From: an uncultured Acinetobacter sp.
GTDB lineage: Bacteria > Pseudomonadota > Gammaproteobacteria > Pseudomonadales > Moraxellaceae
Length of the DNA stretch: 64,000 nt
Direction of reading: 5' to 3'
Assembly (NCBI RefSeq): GCF_947493735.1
Contig: NZ_CANLSL010000011.1
Location: forward strand, 1 to 64,000
The notes beneath the pieces were generated by a model. That model saw only the letters and a program-made list of their open reading frames with translations. It had not been told where the DNA came from and did not search any database. Every line of letters starts with the position of its first letter. The first letter of the stretch is position 1. Both the position numbers and the translations under genes were made by a program. This document shows, one piece after another, positions 18,209 through 27,132 of the stretch.

Positions 18209-18586
18209 GTGAGTCAGCTGAAAGTTTTGTTGATATGTGTTGGTGCTATACTTAGCGCATGTCAGCAGAACACTGTGCTTGAAAATGCACAACCACAAGT
18301 AGCTAGTTTGCAATTTCAATGTGATGAGCAAGTGCAAATTAAAAAGCAACAGCTCGATGAGAAAATGATTCGCATTGAAGTGTCAGGTCAACTATTTGAG
18401 TTAACACGCTTTGCTGCACCTGATAAAAGCCAAAAATATTATAGTAGCGAACAAGGCTTACAGCCTGAGCACGGCTTACTTTGGATTGAAAGTGAGCAAA
18501 CTGCCACGCTCAAAAGCTTGATGCTCGATCATACTATCAAAATTGAAGATTACCCTGTAATCTATCAATGTCAGCAAGGCGTTTAA
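18209..18586 (+). CDS. Small lipoprotein, MliC-like lysozyme inhibitor (putative)
   Basis: This 125-aa product starts at GTG and has a lipoprotein signal peptide with lipobox L-S-A-C18. The mature domain has two spaced cysteines (QFQCDEQ near the start and IYQCQQG at the end) and a KYYSSEQGLQPEHGLLWIES segment followed by TATL. That layout recalls the MliC/PliC family, whose members block C-type lysozyme through a loop resembling SGxxY...W..KG.EATL. Similarity is partial and the key Ser/Lys positions are not certain, so the function is inferred. The gene lies 18 nt after the secreted protein gene and 54 nt before argJ. Confidence 0.6.
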   Translation: MSQLKVLLICVGAILSACQQNTVLENAQPQVASLQFQCDEQVQIKKQQLDEKMIRIEVSGQLFELTRFAAPDKSQKYYSSEQGLQPEHGLLWIESEQTATLKSLMLDHTIKIEDYPVIYQCQQGV

Positions 18587-18640
18587 CGCTTTTCGCTGTA
18601 TATCCAATTTCTCAAATATCATATTTTTAAGGTCAATCTC

Positions 18641-19861
18641 ATGGCAGTTGGTGACGTGTCTTTTCCAAAAATGCATTCTATTGCAGGTTTAACGATCGGA
18701 AGTAGTGAGGCTTATGTTCGCTATGCCAATCGTCGAGATATGGTTGTCTTTGAGATTGCTGAAGGTGCTAGTGTCGCAGGTGTATTTACCCAAAGTGCCT
18801 TTGCCGCTGCACCTGTGATCTTATGTAAAAAGCATTTGTTGGAAAATTCCATCCGTTACCTTATTATTAATACAGGCAATGCCAATGCGGCAACAGGTCA
18901 GGTAGGTTTAGAGAATGCACGGAAAACCTGTGAAAAACTTGCGGAATTATCAGGTGTTCAGCCAAATCAGATTTTGCCTTTCTCTACAGGTGTGATCGGT
19001 GAGCAGTTGCCGATTGAGCGCATGCTTCAAGGTGTTCAGCCTGCATTAAATAGCTTAAATGCAGAGAGTTGGGAAGATGCAGCCTATGGCATCATGACTA
19101 CAGATACCACACCAAAAGGCGCATCAGAGCAGTTTGAGTTGGATGGTGTGACGTACTCCATGACAGGGATTAGCAAAGGTGCAGGCATGATTCGTCCGAA
19201 CATGGCGACCATGTTGAGCTTTGTCGCGACCGATGCACCGATTAACCAATCGCTTGTGCAGAAACTTTTATCGACAACAGTTGAACAGTCATTCAATCGT
19301 ATCACTGTAGATGGTGATACCTCGACCAATGATTCCTGTATTTTCATTGCCACAGGTCAGGCGGGCGGTGCGCAGATTCAATCTGAAAGCGATCCACGTT
19401 ATCAAGTCATTCTCGATGTACTATCACGGATTATGCTTCGTTTGGCGCAGTTGATCATTCGTGATGGTGAAGGTGCGACCAAATTTATCACTGTCAAAGT
19501 TGAGGGTGGGGCAGAAACTCAAGAATGCTGTGATGTTGCGTATAGTATTGCAGAGTCGCCACTGATTAAAACAGCACTATTCGCTGCCGATCCAAACTGG
19601 GGGCGTATCGTGATGGCAATTGGTAAAGCTGGCGTGCCAAATCTGGATAGTTCAAAAGTGCAAGTGTGGCTTGATGAGGTACAAATCTGCTTAGATGGCG
19701 GTGCAAATCCTGACTATCGAGAAGAAATGGGTGCGGCGGTGATGCAACAACAAGAGATTACCATACGTGTTGATTTGGGTCGTGGTACAGCACAAGATAC
19801 GGTGTATACCTGTGACTTCTCCTACGACTATGTCAAGATCAATGCGGATTACCGTTCTTAA
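18641..19861 (+). CDS. argJ: ArgJ, glutamate N-acetyltransferase / amino-acid acetyltransferase
   Basis: ArgJ recycles the acetyl group from N-acetylornithine to glutamate in arginine synthesis. The 406-aa proenzyme self-cleaves before the nucleophilic Thr; the cleavage region appears as [12 protein letters not shown] followed by [14 protein letters not shown], and the mature beta chain begins within [17 protein letters not shown] sequence. Other hallmarks are [28 protein letters not shown] and [13 protein letters not shown]. Whether it also makes N-acetylglutamate from acetyl-CoA (bifunctional type) cannot be judged from sequence alone. Confidence 0.95.
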   Translation: MAVGDVSFPKMHSIAGLTIGSSEAYVRYANRRDMVVFEIAEGASVAGVFTQSAFAAAPVILCKKHLLENSIRYLIINTGNANAATGQVGLENARKTCEKLAELSGVQPNQILPFSTGVIGEQLPIERMLQGVQPALNSLNAESWEDAAYGIMTTDTTPKGASEQFELDGVTYSMTGISKGAGMIRPNMATMLSFVATDAPINQSLVQKLLSTTVEQSFNRITVDGDTSTNDSCIFIATGQAGGAQIQSESDPRYQVILDVLSRIMLRLAQLIIRDGEGATKFITVKVEGGAETQECCDVAYSIAESPLIKTALFAADPNWGRIVMAIGKAGVPNLDSSKVQVWLDEVQICLDGGANPDYREEMGAAVMQQQEITIRVDLGRGTAQDTVYTCDFSYDYVKINADYRS

Positions 19862-20151
19862 TCAACATTATCGTTGCATATCATTTAAGTTGTAGTTCAG
19901 CTTTTTAACTTGAAATTGTGTAAATACACATCATATCTTGAGTAGTGGGTCTGAAGCATCGCTATTAGTCAGTCCAGTTTTACTGATTTATGCTATGCTT
20001 CATTTTCATTTTGTCGTGGTTTTTTACTGCTTCGTATGATTTTGTTTGAAATAACCCTGAAAAGCCTAAGCCAAGTGCGCATTGATATTCACGCATATTA
20101 TATGAGTATCAGTTTAGTGATCACTCGCCATTTTATAGGATTGATACCTCG
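19862..20151 (+). other. Non-coding gap upstream of nadA
   Basis: 290 bases with no gene. A TATGCT-like -10 element lies near 19992-19997, downstream of AT-rich sequence, and a second AT-rich block sits near 20095-20120, but I could not pick a firm promoter. No hairpin terminator for argJ is evident. Confidence 0.35.
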
Positions 20152-21213
20152 ATGACCGAAAGTCTGATTGCCAATGATGCGAAAAAAATCGTAGAGCAAC
20201 ATTTGGATCAACTGGGACAACCCAAAGAACACATTCTCTCGTCAGAAGAAAAACAGCATAAATTTGCCTTGATCGCAGAAGAGCTCAAACAGCAAGATGC
20301 TGTGTTGGTAGCGCATTATTATTGTGATCCTGAGATTCAAGAGCTTGCAGAGCTGACAGGCGGTTGTGTTTCTGATTCATTAGAAATGGCACGCTTTGGA
20401 CGTGATCATCCTGCAACGACCTTGGTGGTCGCAGGCGTAAAATTTATGGGGGAAACCTCAAAAATTCTTTCACCGAATAAAACAGTATTAATGCCAACCT
20501 TAGAGGCAACGTGCTCTTTGGATCTTGGTTGTCCGATTGATGAGTTCTCTAAGTTTTGCGATGCACATCCCGATCATACCGTGGTGGTGTATGCCAATAC
20601 TTCGGCAGCGGTGAAAGCACGTGCGGATTGGGTAGTGACGTCGAGCTGTGCAGTCGAAATCATTGAACACATAGATAGTCAGGGTGAGAAAATTATTTGG
20701 GCACCTGATCAACATCTTGGTCGTTATATCCAAAAGAAAACAGGTGCGGAAATGTTACTGTGGGATGGTTCATGTATTGTGCATGAAGAGTTCCGAGCAC
20801 GTGGTATTGCGCAAATGAAAGCATTGTACCCTGATGCGGCGGTTTTAGTGCATCCTGAATCGCCTGAATCGGTGATTGATATTGCAGATGCAGTGGGTAG
20901 TACCAGTCAGTTGATCAAAGCTGCACAAACTTTGCCACATAAGCAGATGATCGTTGCGACAGATCGGGGCATTTTCTATAAGATGCAACAAGCTGCACCT
21001 GATAAAGAGTTAATCGAAGCACCAACAGCAGGAGAGGGTGCAACGTGTCGTTCTTGTGCGCATTGTCCGTGGATGGCGATGAACGAGCTCGATGCGATTT
21101 TGCATGTCTTGAAGCATAAAGATCAACAGATTTTTGTTGATGAGGCATTGCGTGTTCGCGCAAAATTACCACTCGATCGAATGCTCGATTTTACAGCGAA
21201 TATGAAGCGATAG
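20152..21213 (+). CDS. nadA: NadA, quinolinate synthase
   Basis: NadA is an iron-sulfur enzyme that condenses iminoaspartate with dihydroxyacetone phosphate to quinolinate in NAD synthesis. The 353-aa product has the three pseudo-symmetric domains of the family: [17 protein letters not shown], the [15 protein letters not shown] and [21 protein letters not shown] segments, and [11 protein letters not shown]. Conserved cysteines for the [4Fe-4S] cluster occur in [10 protein letters not shown] and in the C-terminal [13 protein letters not shown]. The first 30 residues form an unconserved helical tail. The tRNA cluster follows. Confidence 0.96.
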   Translation: MTESLIANDAKKIVEQHLDQLGQPKEHILSSEEKQHKFALIAEELKQQDAVLVAHYYCDPEIQELAELTGGCVSDSLEMARFGRDHPATTLVVAGVKFMGETSKILSPNKTVLMPTLEATCSLDLGCPIDEFSKFCDAHPDHTVVVYANTSAAVKARADWVVTSSCAVEIIEHIDSQGEKIIWAPDQHLGRYIQKKTGAEMLLWDGSCIVHEEFRARGIAQMKALYPDAAVLVHPESPESVIDIADAVGSTSQLIKAAQTLPHKQMIVATDRGIFYKMQQAAPDKELIEAPTAGEGATCRSCAHCPWMAMNELDAILHVLKHKDQQIFVDEALRVRAKLPLDRMLDFTANMKR

Positions 21214-21270
21214 TTTTGTATTTTTAATAAACATTCGATTGTAAATACAATGCTTTTTTGAACTTTGCTA

Positions 21271-21299
21271 TTGACGAGATGCGGTACGAAGCCTAGAAT
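21271..21299 (+). promoter_or_regulatory. Strong sigma-70 promoter of the tRNA cluster
   Basis: TTGACG (21271-21276), a 17-nt spacer, and TAGAAT (21294-21299) lie about 43 nt before the first tRNA. A GC-containing discriminator follows, as expected for stringently controlled stable-RNA promoters. Confidence 0.7.
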
Positions 21300-21341
21300 G
21301 CACACCGTACCGCACATCGTGCGATATAGAAAAGCTGAGAT

Positions 21342-21418
21342 CGGAGCATAGCACAGCCTGGTAGTGCACCTGGTTTGGGACCAGGGGGTCGTAGGTTCGA
21401 ATCCTACTGCTCCGACCA
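21342..21418 (+). tRNA. tRNA-Pro (anticodon TGG), copy 1
   Basis: This 77-nt cloverleaf has a 7-bp acceptor stem (CGGAGCA/TGCTCCG), anticodon loop TTTGGGA with anticodon TGG, the T-arm GGTTCGAATCC and an encoded 3' CCA. It is identical to the copy at 21734. Confidence 0.97.
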
Positions 21419-21474
21419 TTTATTATGGAATAAAGTCGGCGAACTTGTCGCATGATCTAAGTGTCATCGGTGTT

Positions 21475-21551
21475 GCGCCTGTAGCTCAGTTGGATAGAGC
21501 ATCCGCCTTCTAAGCGGATGGTCACAGGTTCGAATCCTGTCAGGCGCGCCA
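21475..21551 (+). tRNA. tRNA-Arg (anticodon TCT)
   Basis: This 77-nt cloverleaf has the acceptor GCGCCTG pairing with CAGGCGC, the anticodon stem TCCGC/GCGGA around CTTCTAA (anticodon TCT), the T-loop GGTTCGAATCC and an encoded CCA. Confidence 0.97.
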
Positions 21552-21584
21552 TTTTTTTGGTGGCTTGTACATTTAAGATGTGAT

Positions 21585-21661
21585 GGTGGATGTAGCTCAG
21601 TTGGTAGAGCCCCGGATTGTGATTCCGGTTGTCGCGGGTTCGAATCCCGTCATTCACCCCA
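21585..21661 (+). tRNA. tRNA-His (anticodon GTG)
   Basis: The acceptor GTGGATG pairs with CATTCAC, and an extra 5' G at -1 (21585) faces C73, the identity feature of tRNA-His. The anticodon loop TTGTGAT gives GTG. CCA is encoded. Confidence 0.97.
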
Positions 21662-21733
21662 AGTTTTTAAGACTACGTTTTAAGATTAAGTTTTTTAAAT
21701 TTGAAAGATGCTTTTTTAAAAGCGTACCAGTTT

Positions 21734-21810
21734 CGGAGCATAGCACAGCCTGGTAGTGCACCTGGTTTGGGACCAGGGGGTCGTAGGTTCGAATCCTACT
21801 GCTCCGACCA
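21734..21810 (+). tRNA. tRNA-Pro (anticodon TGG), copy 2
   Basis: This copy is identical over all 77 nt to the tRNA at 21342-21418, while the flanking sequences differ. It is the last gene of the Pro-Arg-His-Pro run. Confidence 0.97.
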
Positions 21811-21837
21811 TTTAAATATCGCAATTCAAAATAACAT

Positions 21838-21862
21838 GACCCGCTTGAATGCGGTTTTTTTA
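21838..21862 (+). terminator. Probable terminator of the tRNA cluster
   Basis: A short hairpin, CCGC-TTGAAT-GCGG (21841-21854), is followed by seven T residues. The stem is short but the position, 30 nt after the last tRNA, fits. Confidence 0.6.
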
Positions 21863-21942
21863 TGCTTAAATTTTATAGACATAAAAAAGCGTAACACTAG
21901 GTTTCGCTTCTTTTTGAATGATTTGAAGTGAATAATACTAAA

Positions 21943-22416
21943 TCATGGCACGATGATAATAGAAACACGACGGTTTTCACTGCGCCCTTCTTCAGTGTCG
22001 TTAGACTTAATTGGTTTGCTTGAACCATAACCTATAGCTTGTATGTTATCTTTTGAAAAGCCATGCTTTAATGCGATGTTGGCGACACTCTGAGCTCGTT
22101 GTTCAGAGAGTTGATGGTTAAATTCTTCTGAACCGATGTTATCGCTATGTCCCTGAACTGAGGGCTTTTCTATTTTTTAGTTTATTGCTCAATTCGGCGA
22201 CTGATTGTTTTTGTTCTGGAAGAAGTTCGTGTTCTGATGTTTCGAAAAGTAAACGTGATGGTAGGTCAAGTATCCAACCTTCATCATTGGTATAAATAAA
22301 TCCTTCTGTTTTTAACACTTTTATTTGAGATTTTTTAACCCTTCAAGCCCAGTACATGCACTTAGTATGGTGCTAGCTAAGAATAGAATACTTAAAAATT
22401 TTAAATGCTTATTCAT
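21943..22416 (-). pseudogene. yfiB: YfiB-like OmpA-family lipoprotein, frame broken twice
   Basis: On the minus strand, ATG at 22416 begins a lipoprotein signal peptide (MNKHLKFLSILFLASTILSA then Cys21), but the frame stops after 31 codons. The next coding segment (KVLKTEGFIYTNDEGWILDLP through LSNKLKN) is one frame off. The OmpA-C domain (GHSDNIGSEEFNHQLSEQRA ... GYGSSKPI ... GRSENRRVSIIIVP) is back in the starting frame, ending at 21943. Each break coincides with a run of six identical bases (22331-22336 and 22173-22178 on the plus strand). One extra A at the first and one fewer at the second would give a 157-aa intact protein. The ATG overlaps the yfiN stop by 8 nt, so this is the third gene of a yfiR-yfiN-yfiB unit. 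In Pseudomonas, YfiB sequesters YfiR. Confidence 0.8.
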
Positions 22417-23668
22417 TATGGGCTTCTATGGCTTCAGGTTTGTGCTCGATAATTGCCCAATGTGTTAGGCTATCTTTGGCTTGATACATGGCTTGGTCAG
22501 CGAGATGAACCAATTCACTAGGGTTGTCAATGTGTTTGCTTAACGCAATTCCGATACTAAAGCTATAATGAATAACAACCTCATCAGAGAACTTGATAGG
22601 GTGATCAGTAGTTTGAATTAGATTTTGAACCACCACAATTGCTTGAGAAGAGTGTTCAATATTTGTGAGTATTACAGCAAATTCATCACCACCTATTCGA
22701 GCAACGAAGTCATCGTCACGCAGGCTATATTTTAGCCGTCGAGCCATTTCTTGTAATACATAATCGCCAGCTTGATGACCGTATTGGTCGTTAATTTGTT
22801 TAAATTCATTATTATCAATAAATAATAATGCAGATTTCTTCCGTATATCTTCTTGTTGGTAAAGCTGATCTAGTTTTTGATAGAAGAATGCTCGATTTGG
22901 TAAATGGGTTAAAGAGTCATGCAATGCTTGATGTTCAAGGGTTGTATTCTCAACTTGCAGTTGATGATCCCATTTTTGTATTTCATCTAGTAATTCGTTG
23001 AAGCGTTGAGAAACCTTGTTAAACTCAGAAACTTTGCCTTTTGGCACTCGCAGATGGAAAGCGCGTTGATCAGAAATTAAGTCAGTCGTTTCAGCAAGAA
23101 GCTTTAGTGCATGATTAATTCGTAGATAGTTTATTCGGCTACTGATAAGAATAATGACAAATGCAATGAGAATACATGCCATGAAAACCATAAGTAGTAA
23201 ATTAATGAAGTTTGTTAATGGACGTAGGCTGATCGTGACTTTAACATAGGCAATGACTTGAGCATTGTGTTTAATTTCAACTAAACCTAAATTTTCAGAA
23301 ATTAAAAAGTCATGTATGTGGTCAAGTAGTTTGGAGTCATTAATTTCACTTGGTTTGGTGATTTCATAAATCATGTCTTTGTTTGGTGAAATGACTTCAA
23401 TTCTTTGAATTGGATATTGATCAATATATTCGTCAATAATTTGCGCAGTGCTGACTTTGTCATCAAACACAACTGGAGCTTGCAACTGCTCTGCCAAAGA
23501 CGCAGAAATGATGCTGACGTTGGATTCTGAGTAGCGTTTGAATGTATAGCTTGCGACAGCGGTAAAACTAATAATGCAGGTAAATAAAATAATAAAAGAG
23601 AGAATGAGTTGTGATCGGATGAAATATGTTTTCAGGGATGAAGAAGATGATTTGAACCATGTCATCAT
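22409..23668 (-). CDS. yfiN: YfiN-type membrane diguanylate cyclase
   Basis: This inner-membrane GGDEF enzyme makes cyclic di-GMP, and YfiR holds it inactive in the Pseudomonas system. The 419-aa product has transmembrane helices at about 18-43 and 152-177 enclosing a periplasmic CHASE8-like domain, then a HAMP-like linker (about 178-235) and a GGDEF domain. The active site RIGGDEFAV (GGDEF at 326-330) and the inhibitory RxxD site (RDDD at 317-320) are intact. The metal-binding stretch reads FIDNNEFKQIND, keeping the first Asp but with Asn at the usual second Asp. Its start overlaps the yfiR stop (ATGA) and its stop overlaps yfiB, showing tight coupling. Confidence 0.85.
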   Translation of the reverse strand: MMTWFKSSSSSLKTYFIRSQLILSFIILFTCIISFTAVASYTFKRYSESNVSIISASLAEQLQAPVVFDDKVSTAQIIDEYIDQYPIQRIEVISPNKDMIYEITKPSEINDSKLLDHIHDFLISENLGLVEIKHNAQVIAYVKVTISLRPLTNFINLLLMVFMACILIAFVIILISSRINYLRINHALKLLAETTDLISDQRAFHLRVPKGKVSEFNKVSQRFNELLDEIQKWDHQLQVENTTLEHQALHDSLTHLPNRAFFYQKLDQLYQQEDIRKKSALLFIDNNEFKQINDQYGHQAGDYVLQEMARRLKYSLRDDDFVARIGGDEFAVILTNIEHSSQAIVVVQNLIQTTDHPIKFSDEVVIHYSFSIGIALSKHIDNPSELVHLADQAMYQAKDSLTHWAIIEHKPEAIEAHNE

Positions 23669-24222
23669 TCTGCTCCTTGATATTTTTTCGACAATAATAA
23701 AACTTTTGAATCCATGTGGACTTCAGATTGTTTTAAACTATCCATGTTAATTTTAAAACGATATTGTTGATTTGAACGATAAAGACACACTGCGCTTCCA
23801 ATTGCACATTGTTCATTTTTTTCAGAAATGGTCAAGATGTGATGCATCGCTAAATTGATTAGACGCTGTTGTGTTTCATCTGTGGTATTTACAAAATAGA
23901 GTATCTGACAACGATTGGCAATTGTTTCATTGCTCAGAAGTTCGCTAATTTGATAATGTTTGATATTGATGTTTGCAGGGCGGATTAAATTTGATGGTGG
24001 ATTAAAAATATTTTCACTGATAAATTTTGCCTGACCATCAATCATGCAAAAATTAAGCTGTGTATAATTTCGGTTCCAACGAACGTAGCTGAGAATACCG
24101 TTAACAAGCGAGTCTGCATTATCTTCGGCATGTGAAAATATGGGAAGACAAAATAAAAATAGCATAAACGTGAAAGCGTAAAAACACTTTCTCATCGTAT
24201 AGAACATTATGCTACCCATCAC
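23665..24222 (-). CDS. yfiR: YfiR-type periplasmic repressor of the diguanylate cyclase
   Basis: YfiR (DUF4154) is a periplasmic redox-sensitive protein that binds the YfiN periplasmic domain and blocks it. The product has a signal peptide ending FSHA, then ILSYVRWNRNYTQLNFCMIDG, matching the family's opening helix-strand. After processing it retains four cysteines (C59, C105, C139, C146 in the 185-aa frame); the last two are seven apart, as in the disulfide of Pseudomonas YfiR, and the first two are plausible partners. Start is uncertain: ATGs at 24222, 24207 and 24195 (MRKCFYAF) are all possible. Sequence similarity is family-level, with gene context adding most of the confidence. Confidence 0.8.
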   Translation of the reverse strand: MMGSIMFYTMRKCFYAFTFMLFLFCLPIFSHAEDNADSLVNGILSYVRWNRNYTQLNFCMIDGQAKFISENIFNPPSNLIRPANINIKHYQISELLSNETIANRCQILYFVNTTDETQQRLINLAMHHILTISEKNEQCAIGSAVCLYRSNQQYRFKINMDSLKQSEVHMDSKVLLLSKKYQGAE

Positions 24223-24399
24223 AAAAACATAGTAAAGAGATAAATCTTACCAAAAATATGCTTGAGCGTATAGATCGCATATTTGTTCCCAGCTAGGAAA
24301 TTGTAAATCATGCTAAAGTTTTGAGAGCTTCGATATTCAAAGTTTAGTAAATAATAGTAAGCATATTCAGCCGAGCTTTCTGTTCAATTAGGTGGTGCG

Positions 24400-25806
24400 T
24401 TATTGAATGGGTAGATAAATTTTAACTTCTAACCCGCCATCTTGATGGTTGCGGATATCTATATGACCTTCATGAATATCTACAATACGCTTGACGATAG
24501 CAAGTCCTAGTCCGCTACCTTGAATAGTACGTGCTGCTTCACCTCGGACAAAAGGTTGCATGAGCGCTTGTACCTGAGATTCTGGGATCCCTTCGCCGTG
24601 ATCCGCTACTCGAAGGACAAGATGTTGTTCCTCGATATGTGCAGAAAGATCAATTGGCTCTGCACCGTAACGTTTGGCATTATTGACCAAGTTGCCAATC
24701 ACTCTTTTTAAAGACATGGTGCGTGCTTGAATGATAGGTAGGGCTTGTGCTTCAAAACGAACGTCAAGCGGTTTAAATTGCACAACAACTTCTTGCAAAA
24801 TGGCATTAATATCAGTTTCGTGTAGCGGCTCATCTGAACCATCACGCATATAAGAGATGAACTGGTCTAAAATTGCGTCCATATCATCGACATCGTAGAT
24901 TAGACCTTCCTTGAGGAACTCATCATCGGACATCATTTCGGCGCTCAAACGAATGCGAGTTAATGGTGTGCGCAGATCATGAGAAATACCTGCCATCATA
25001 ATTTTTCGATCTTGCTCGATCTGCTGCAAAGTGCTGATCATATGATTAAAAGACTGATTCACCTGACGGATTTCTAATGGACCATGATTAATTTCGAGAT
25101 AAGGTGCTTTTCCGTATTTGCTATAACTATTGGCAGCGAGTTGTAGTCGTTTTAGTGGTCGATTGAGCTGACGTACAAGCGTTAAGACGATGACAATGGT
25201 CAACAAGGGGACGCCAAAGAACCAACCGATTAGCAGTTCTGGGCTATAGTTGGCATAAGTAGGCAGTGGTTCTTTGAGCCACTTATCTCCAAGATGCGGT
25301 GTCTGTACCCAAAGGCTTGGCGCTGGCTTAAATTGGAAATACACAGTGACTTTACTGTCATCAAGATTGAGCTCATCAGCTAGGGCTTGTTCTAAGCGAT
25401 CGGTAAAAAGTTCCGCAACAAACTTTTCTCTTACATTTGGATAAAGTGTTGGATCAGAAACAATGGCGATACCAAGACGCTCATTCAACCAATTATTGAG
25501 ATTGACAGAATTTTCACGGTAGCTGATTTTGACATCTTGATAGCTGAGTAGCTCAATCTCTACACCAAGATAGCGAGCATGTTGTTTGATTTCGGGATAA
25601 TAGAGCGTACGCCAAAAAAACCACAACGACATCCATAGACTAAAAAACACCACAATAGATACTAGTACTGTGGTGCGCATGGCAGCTGAACGAGGCTTGA
25701 AACGATCTAAAAAGCGTTCCCAATTCGTCCGTTTGCGATCCCTATACGGCTGGTCTTGATCAAGCACAGATTCTGGCGAGATTGGGTTAAGGTCTTCAGA
25801 TCGCAT
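24400..25806 (-). CDS. envZ: EnvZ-like sensor histidine kinase
   Basis: This inner-membrane osmosensing-type kinase is paired with OmpR. The 468-aa product has a transmembrane helix at about 45-67, a periplasmic domain of about 120 residues, a second helix (about 189-211), a HAMP segment, the HisKA dimerisation helix with H276 in GISHDLRTPLTR, and a HATPase_c domain with NLVNNAKRYGAEP (N box), VADHGEGIP (G1) and GSGLGLAIVKRI (G2). It lies 37 nt downstream of ompR in the same direction. Confidence 0.93.
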   Translation of the reverse strand: MRSEDLNPISPESVLDQDQPYRDRKRTNWERFLDRFKPRSAAMRTTVLVSIVVFFSLWMSLWFFWRTLYYPEIKQHARYLGVEIELLSYQDVKISYRENSVNLNNWLNERLGIAIVSDPTLYPNVREKFVAELFTDRLEQALADELNLDDSKVTVYFQFKPAPSLWVQTPHLGDKWLKEPLPTYANYSPELLIGWFFGVPLLTIVIVLTLVRQLNRPLKRLQLAANSYSKYGKAPYLEINHGPLEIRQVNQSFNHMISTLQQIEQDRKIMMAGISHDLRTPLTRIRLSAEMMSDDEFLKEGLIYDVDDMDAILDQFISYMRDGSDEPLHETDINAILQEVVVQFKPLDVRFEAQALPIIQARTMSLKRVIGNLVNNAKRYGAEPIDLSAHIEEQHLVLRVADHGEGIPESQVQALMQPFVRGEAARTIQGSGLGLAIVKRIVDIHEGHIDIRNHQDGGLEVKIYLPIQ

Positions 25807-25843
25807 AGCTGTCAGTCAATCAGTCTGTGAAAAATTGAAGTGG

Positions 25844-26605
25844 TTATTCTGCACCGTCTGGTACAAAGACATAGCCAACGCCCCAAACCGTTTGAATATA
25901 GCGTGCACGTGCGGGATTTTCTTCAATTAAGCGCCGTAAGCGTGATACTTGTACATCAATCGAACGCTCCATTGCACCCCACTCACGACCACGCGCAAGG
26001 TTCATGAGTTTATCACGAGTCAGTGGTTCACGAGGGTGTTGTACCAGTGCTTTTAATACGGCAAATTCGCCTGTAGTTAATGTGACAACTTGCCCTTCAC
26101 GTGTCAAAGTACGTGTTGATAAATCTAACGCCCACGGTCCAAAACTAACTACTTCTACATTTTGACTCGGTGCACCCGGAACTTCACGGACTTGGCGACG
26201 AAGCACTGCACGAATACGAGCAAGTAATTCATTTGGATTAAATGGTTTTGGTAAATAATCGTCCGCACCTGCTTCTAATCCTGCGATACGATCTGAGTCA
26301 CTACCACGAGCGGTCAACATAATGATCGGGATATCTATATTAGACGTACGTAAGCGACGGCAAATACTTAATCCATCTTCCACAGGCAACATAAAATCTA
26401 GAACGATCAATGAAAATAATTCACGTTGTAAAAGACGATCCATCTGTGTGGCATCGTGCGCTGTCTTAACGACAAAACCTTTATCTTCTAAAAATCGTTG
26501 TAATAGCGTTCGTAAACGGACGTCATCATCAACCACCAAAATCCGATCCACTCGATCTGAGTCTGGGCGAGGCACTTCGGTTTCGGCTGGTACAACTAAG
26601 CTCAT
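25844..26605 (-). CDS. ompR: OmpR response regulator
   Basis: OmpR is a transcription factor phosphorylated by EnvZ. The 253-aa product has a 20-residue extra N-terminus, a receiver domain with the acidic pocket (D26-D28), phospho-acceptor D70 (IVLDFMLPVEDG), the Lys in LPKPFNPNELLARI, and a C-terminal winged-helix DNA-binding domain (LTTGEFAVLKALVQHPREPLTRDKL ... SIDVQVSRLRRLIEENPARARYIQTVWGVGYVF). It is first in the ompR-envZ operon. The long intergenic region upstream holds its promoter. Confidence 0.95.
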   Translation of the reverse strand: MSLVVPAETEVPRPDSDRVDRILVVDDDVRLRTLLQRFLEDKGFVVKTAHDATQMDRLLQRELFSLIVLDFMLPVEDGLSICRRLRTSNIDIPIIMLTARGSDSDRIAGLEAGADDYLPKPFNPNELLARIRAVLRRQVREVPGAPSQNVEVVSFGPWALDLSTRTLTREGQVVTLTTGEFAVLKALVQHPREPLTRDKLMNLARGREWGAMERSIDVQVSRLRRLIEENPARARYIQTVWGVGYVFVPDGAE

Positions 26606-27132
26606 GATGTACTCCTTTTGTTATTGCTTATCATTTCAGTCTTCAAGCACTAATTATCAACCAGTCACAAAAAAACTGAATAGACTGAATGCGTTGAGTA
26701 TAAAGCGAAACTCATTTTCTACACTATGCTCGAATCTTCCAAAAAACACAAATAAAAGTCGAGCTTAGATACCAAAAATAAACAACGAAAATTCAAAACC
26801 CTAACGCAATTGTTTCAAAATAATCGGGCTAAATTCGGGGGGCTTGCGCAAGATTACTATTTGGGGATTCAAAATCTTGAAATGGATGCTTGTAAAAATA
26901 GATTGCTAATCATTTCATTTATTTAAGTCAAGAAGATGACAATTGTCATAAATGGTTGAGTTTCTAAAACGCTTGATGAAAAACATTGGTATTGCTAGAT
27001 GTGAGAAAAACTGTGAAGTTGTTTACGTAGAATGTTGCAACTATGTGGAAAAAGCATCAGGAAAGGCTTTATTTTCATCTTGGGCTACGTATAATCGTGG
27101 ACTGATTAAATTGAATGTTGGAATTTCGCTGA
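26606..27132. other. Divergent intergenic region, ompR / tex
   Basis: 527 AT-rich bases with no convincing gene. A 62-codon open frame (26952-27140) has no family resemblance, overlaps the tex start, and is not called. A perfect palindrome lies at 26936-26949 and a TATAAT at 27090-27095 may be the -10 of tex, though its -35 partner is weak. Nothing else was recognised. Confidence 0.5.
26936..26949. promoter_or_regulatory. Perfect 14-bp palindrome, possible operator
   Basis: ATGACAATTGTCAT reads identically on both strands and sits between the divergent ompR and tex genes. The right arm also contains TTGTCA, which could serve as a -35 hexamer. No regulator is assigned. Confidence 0.4.
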
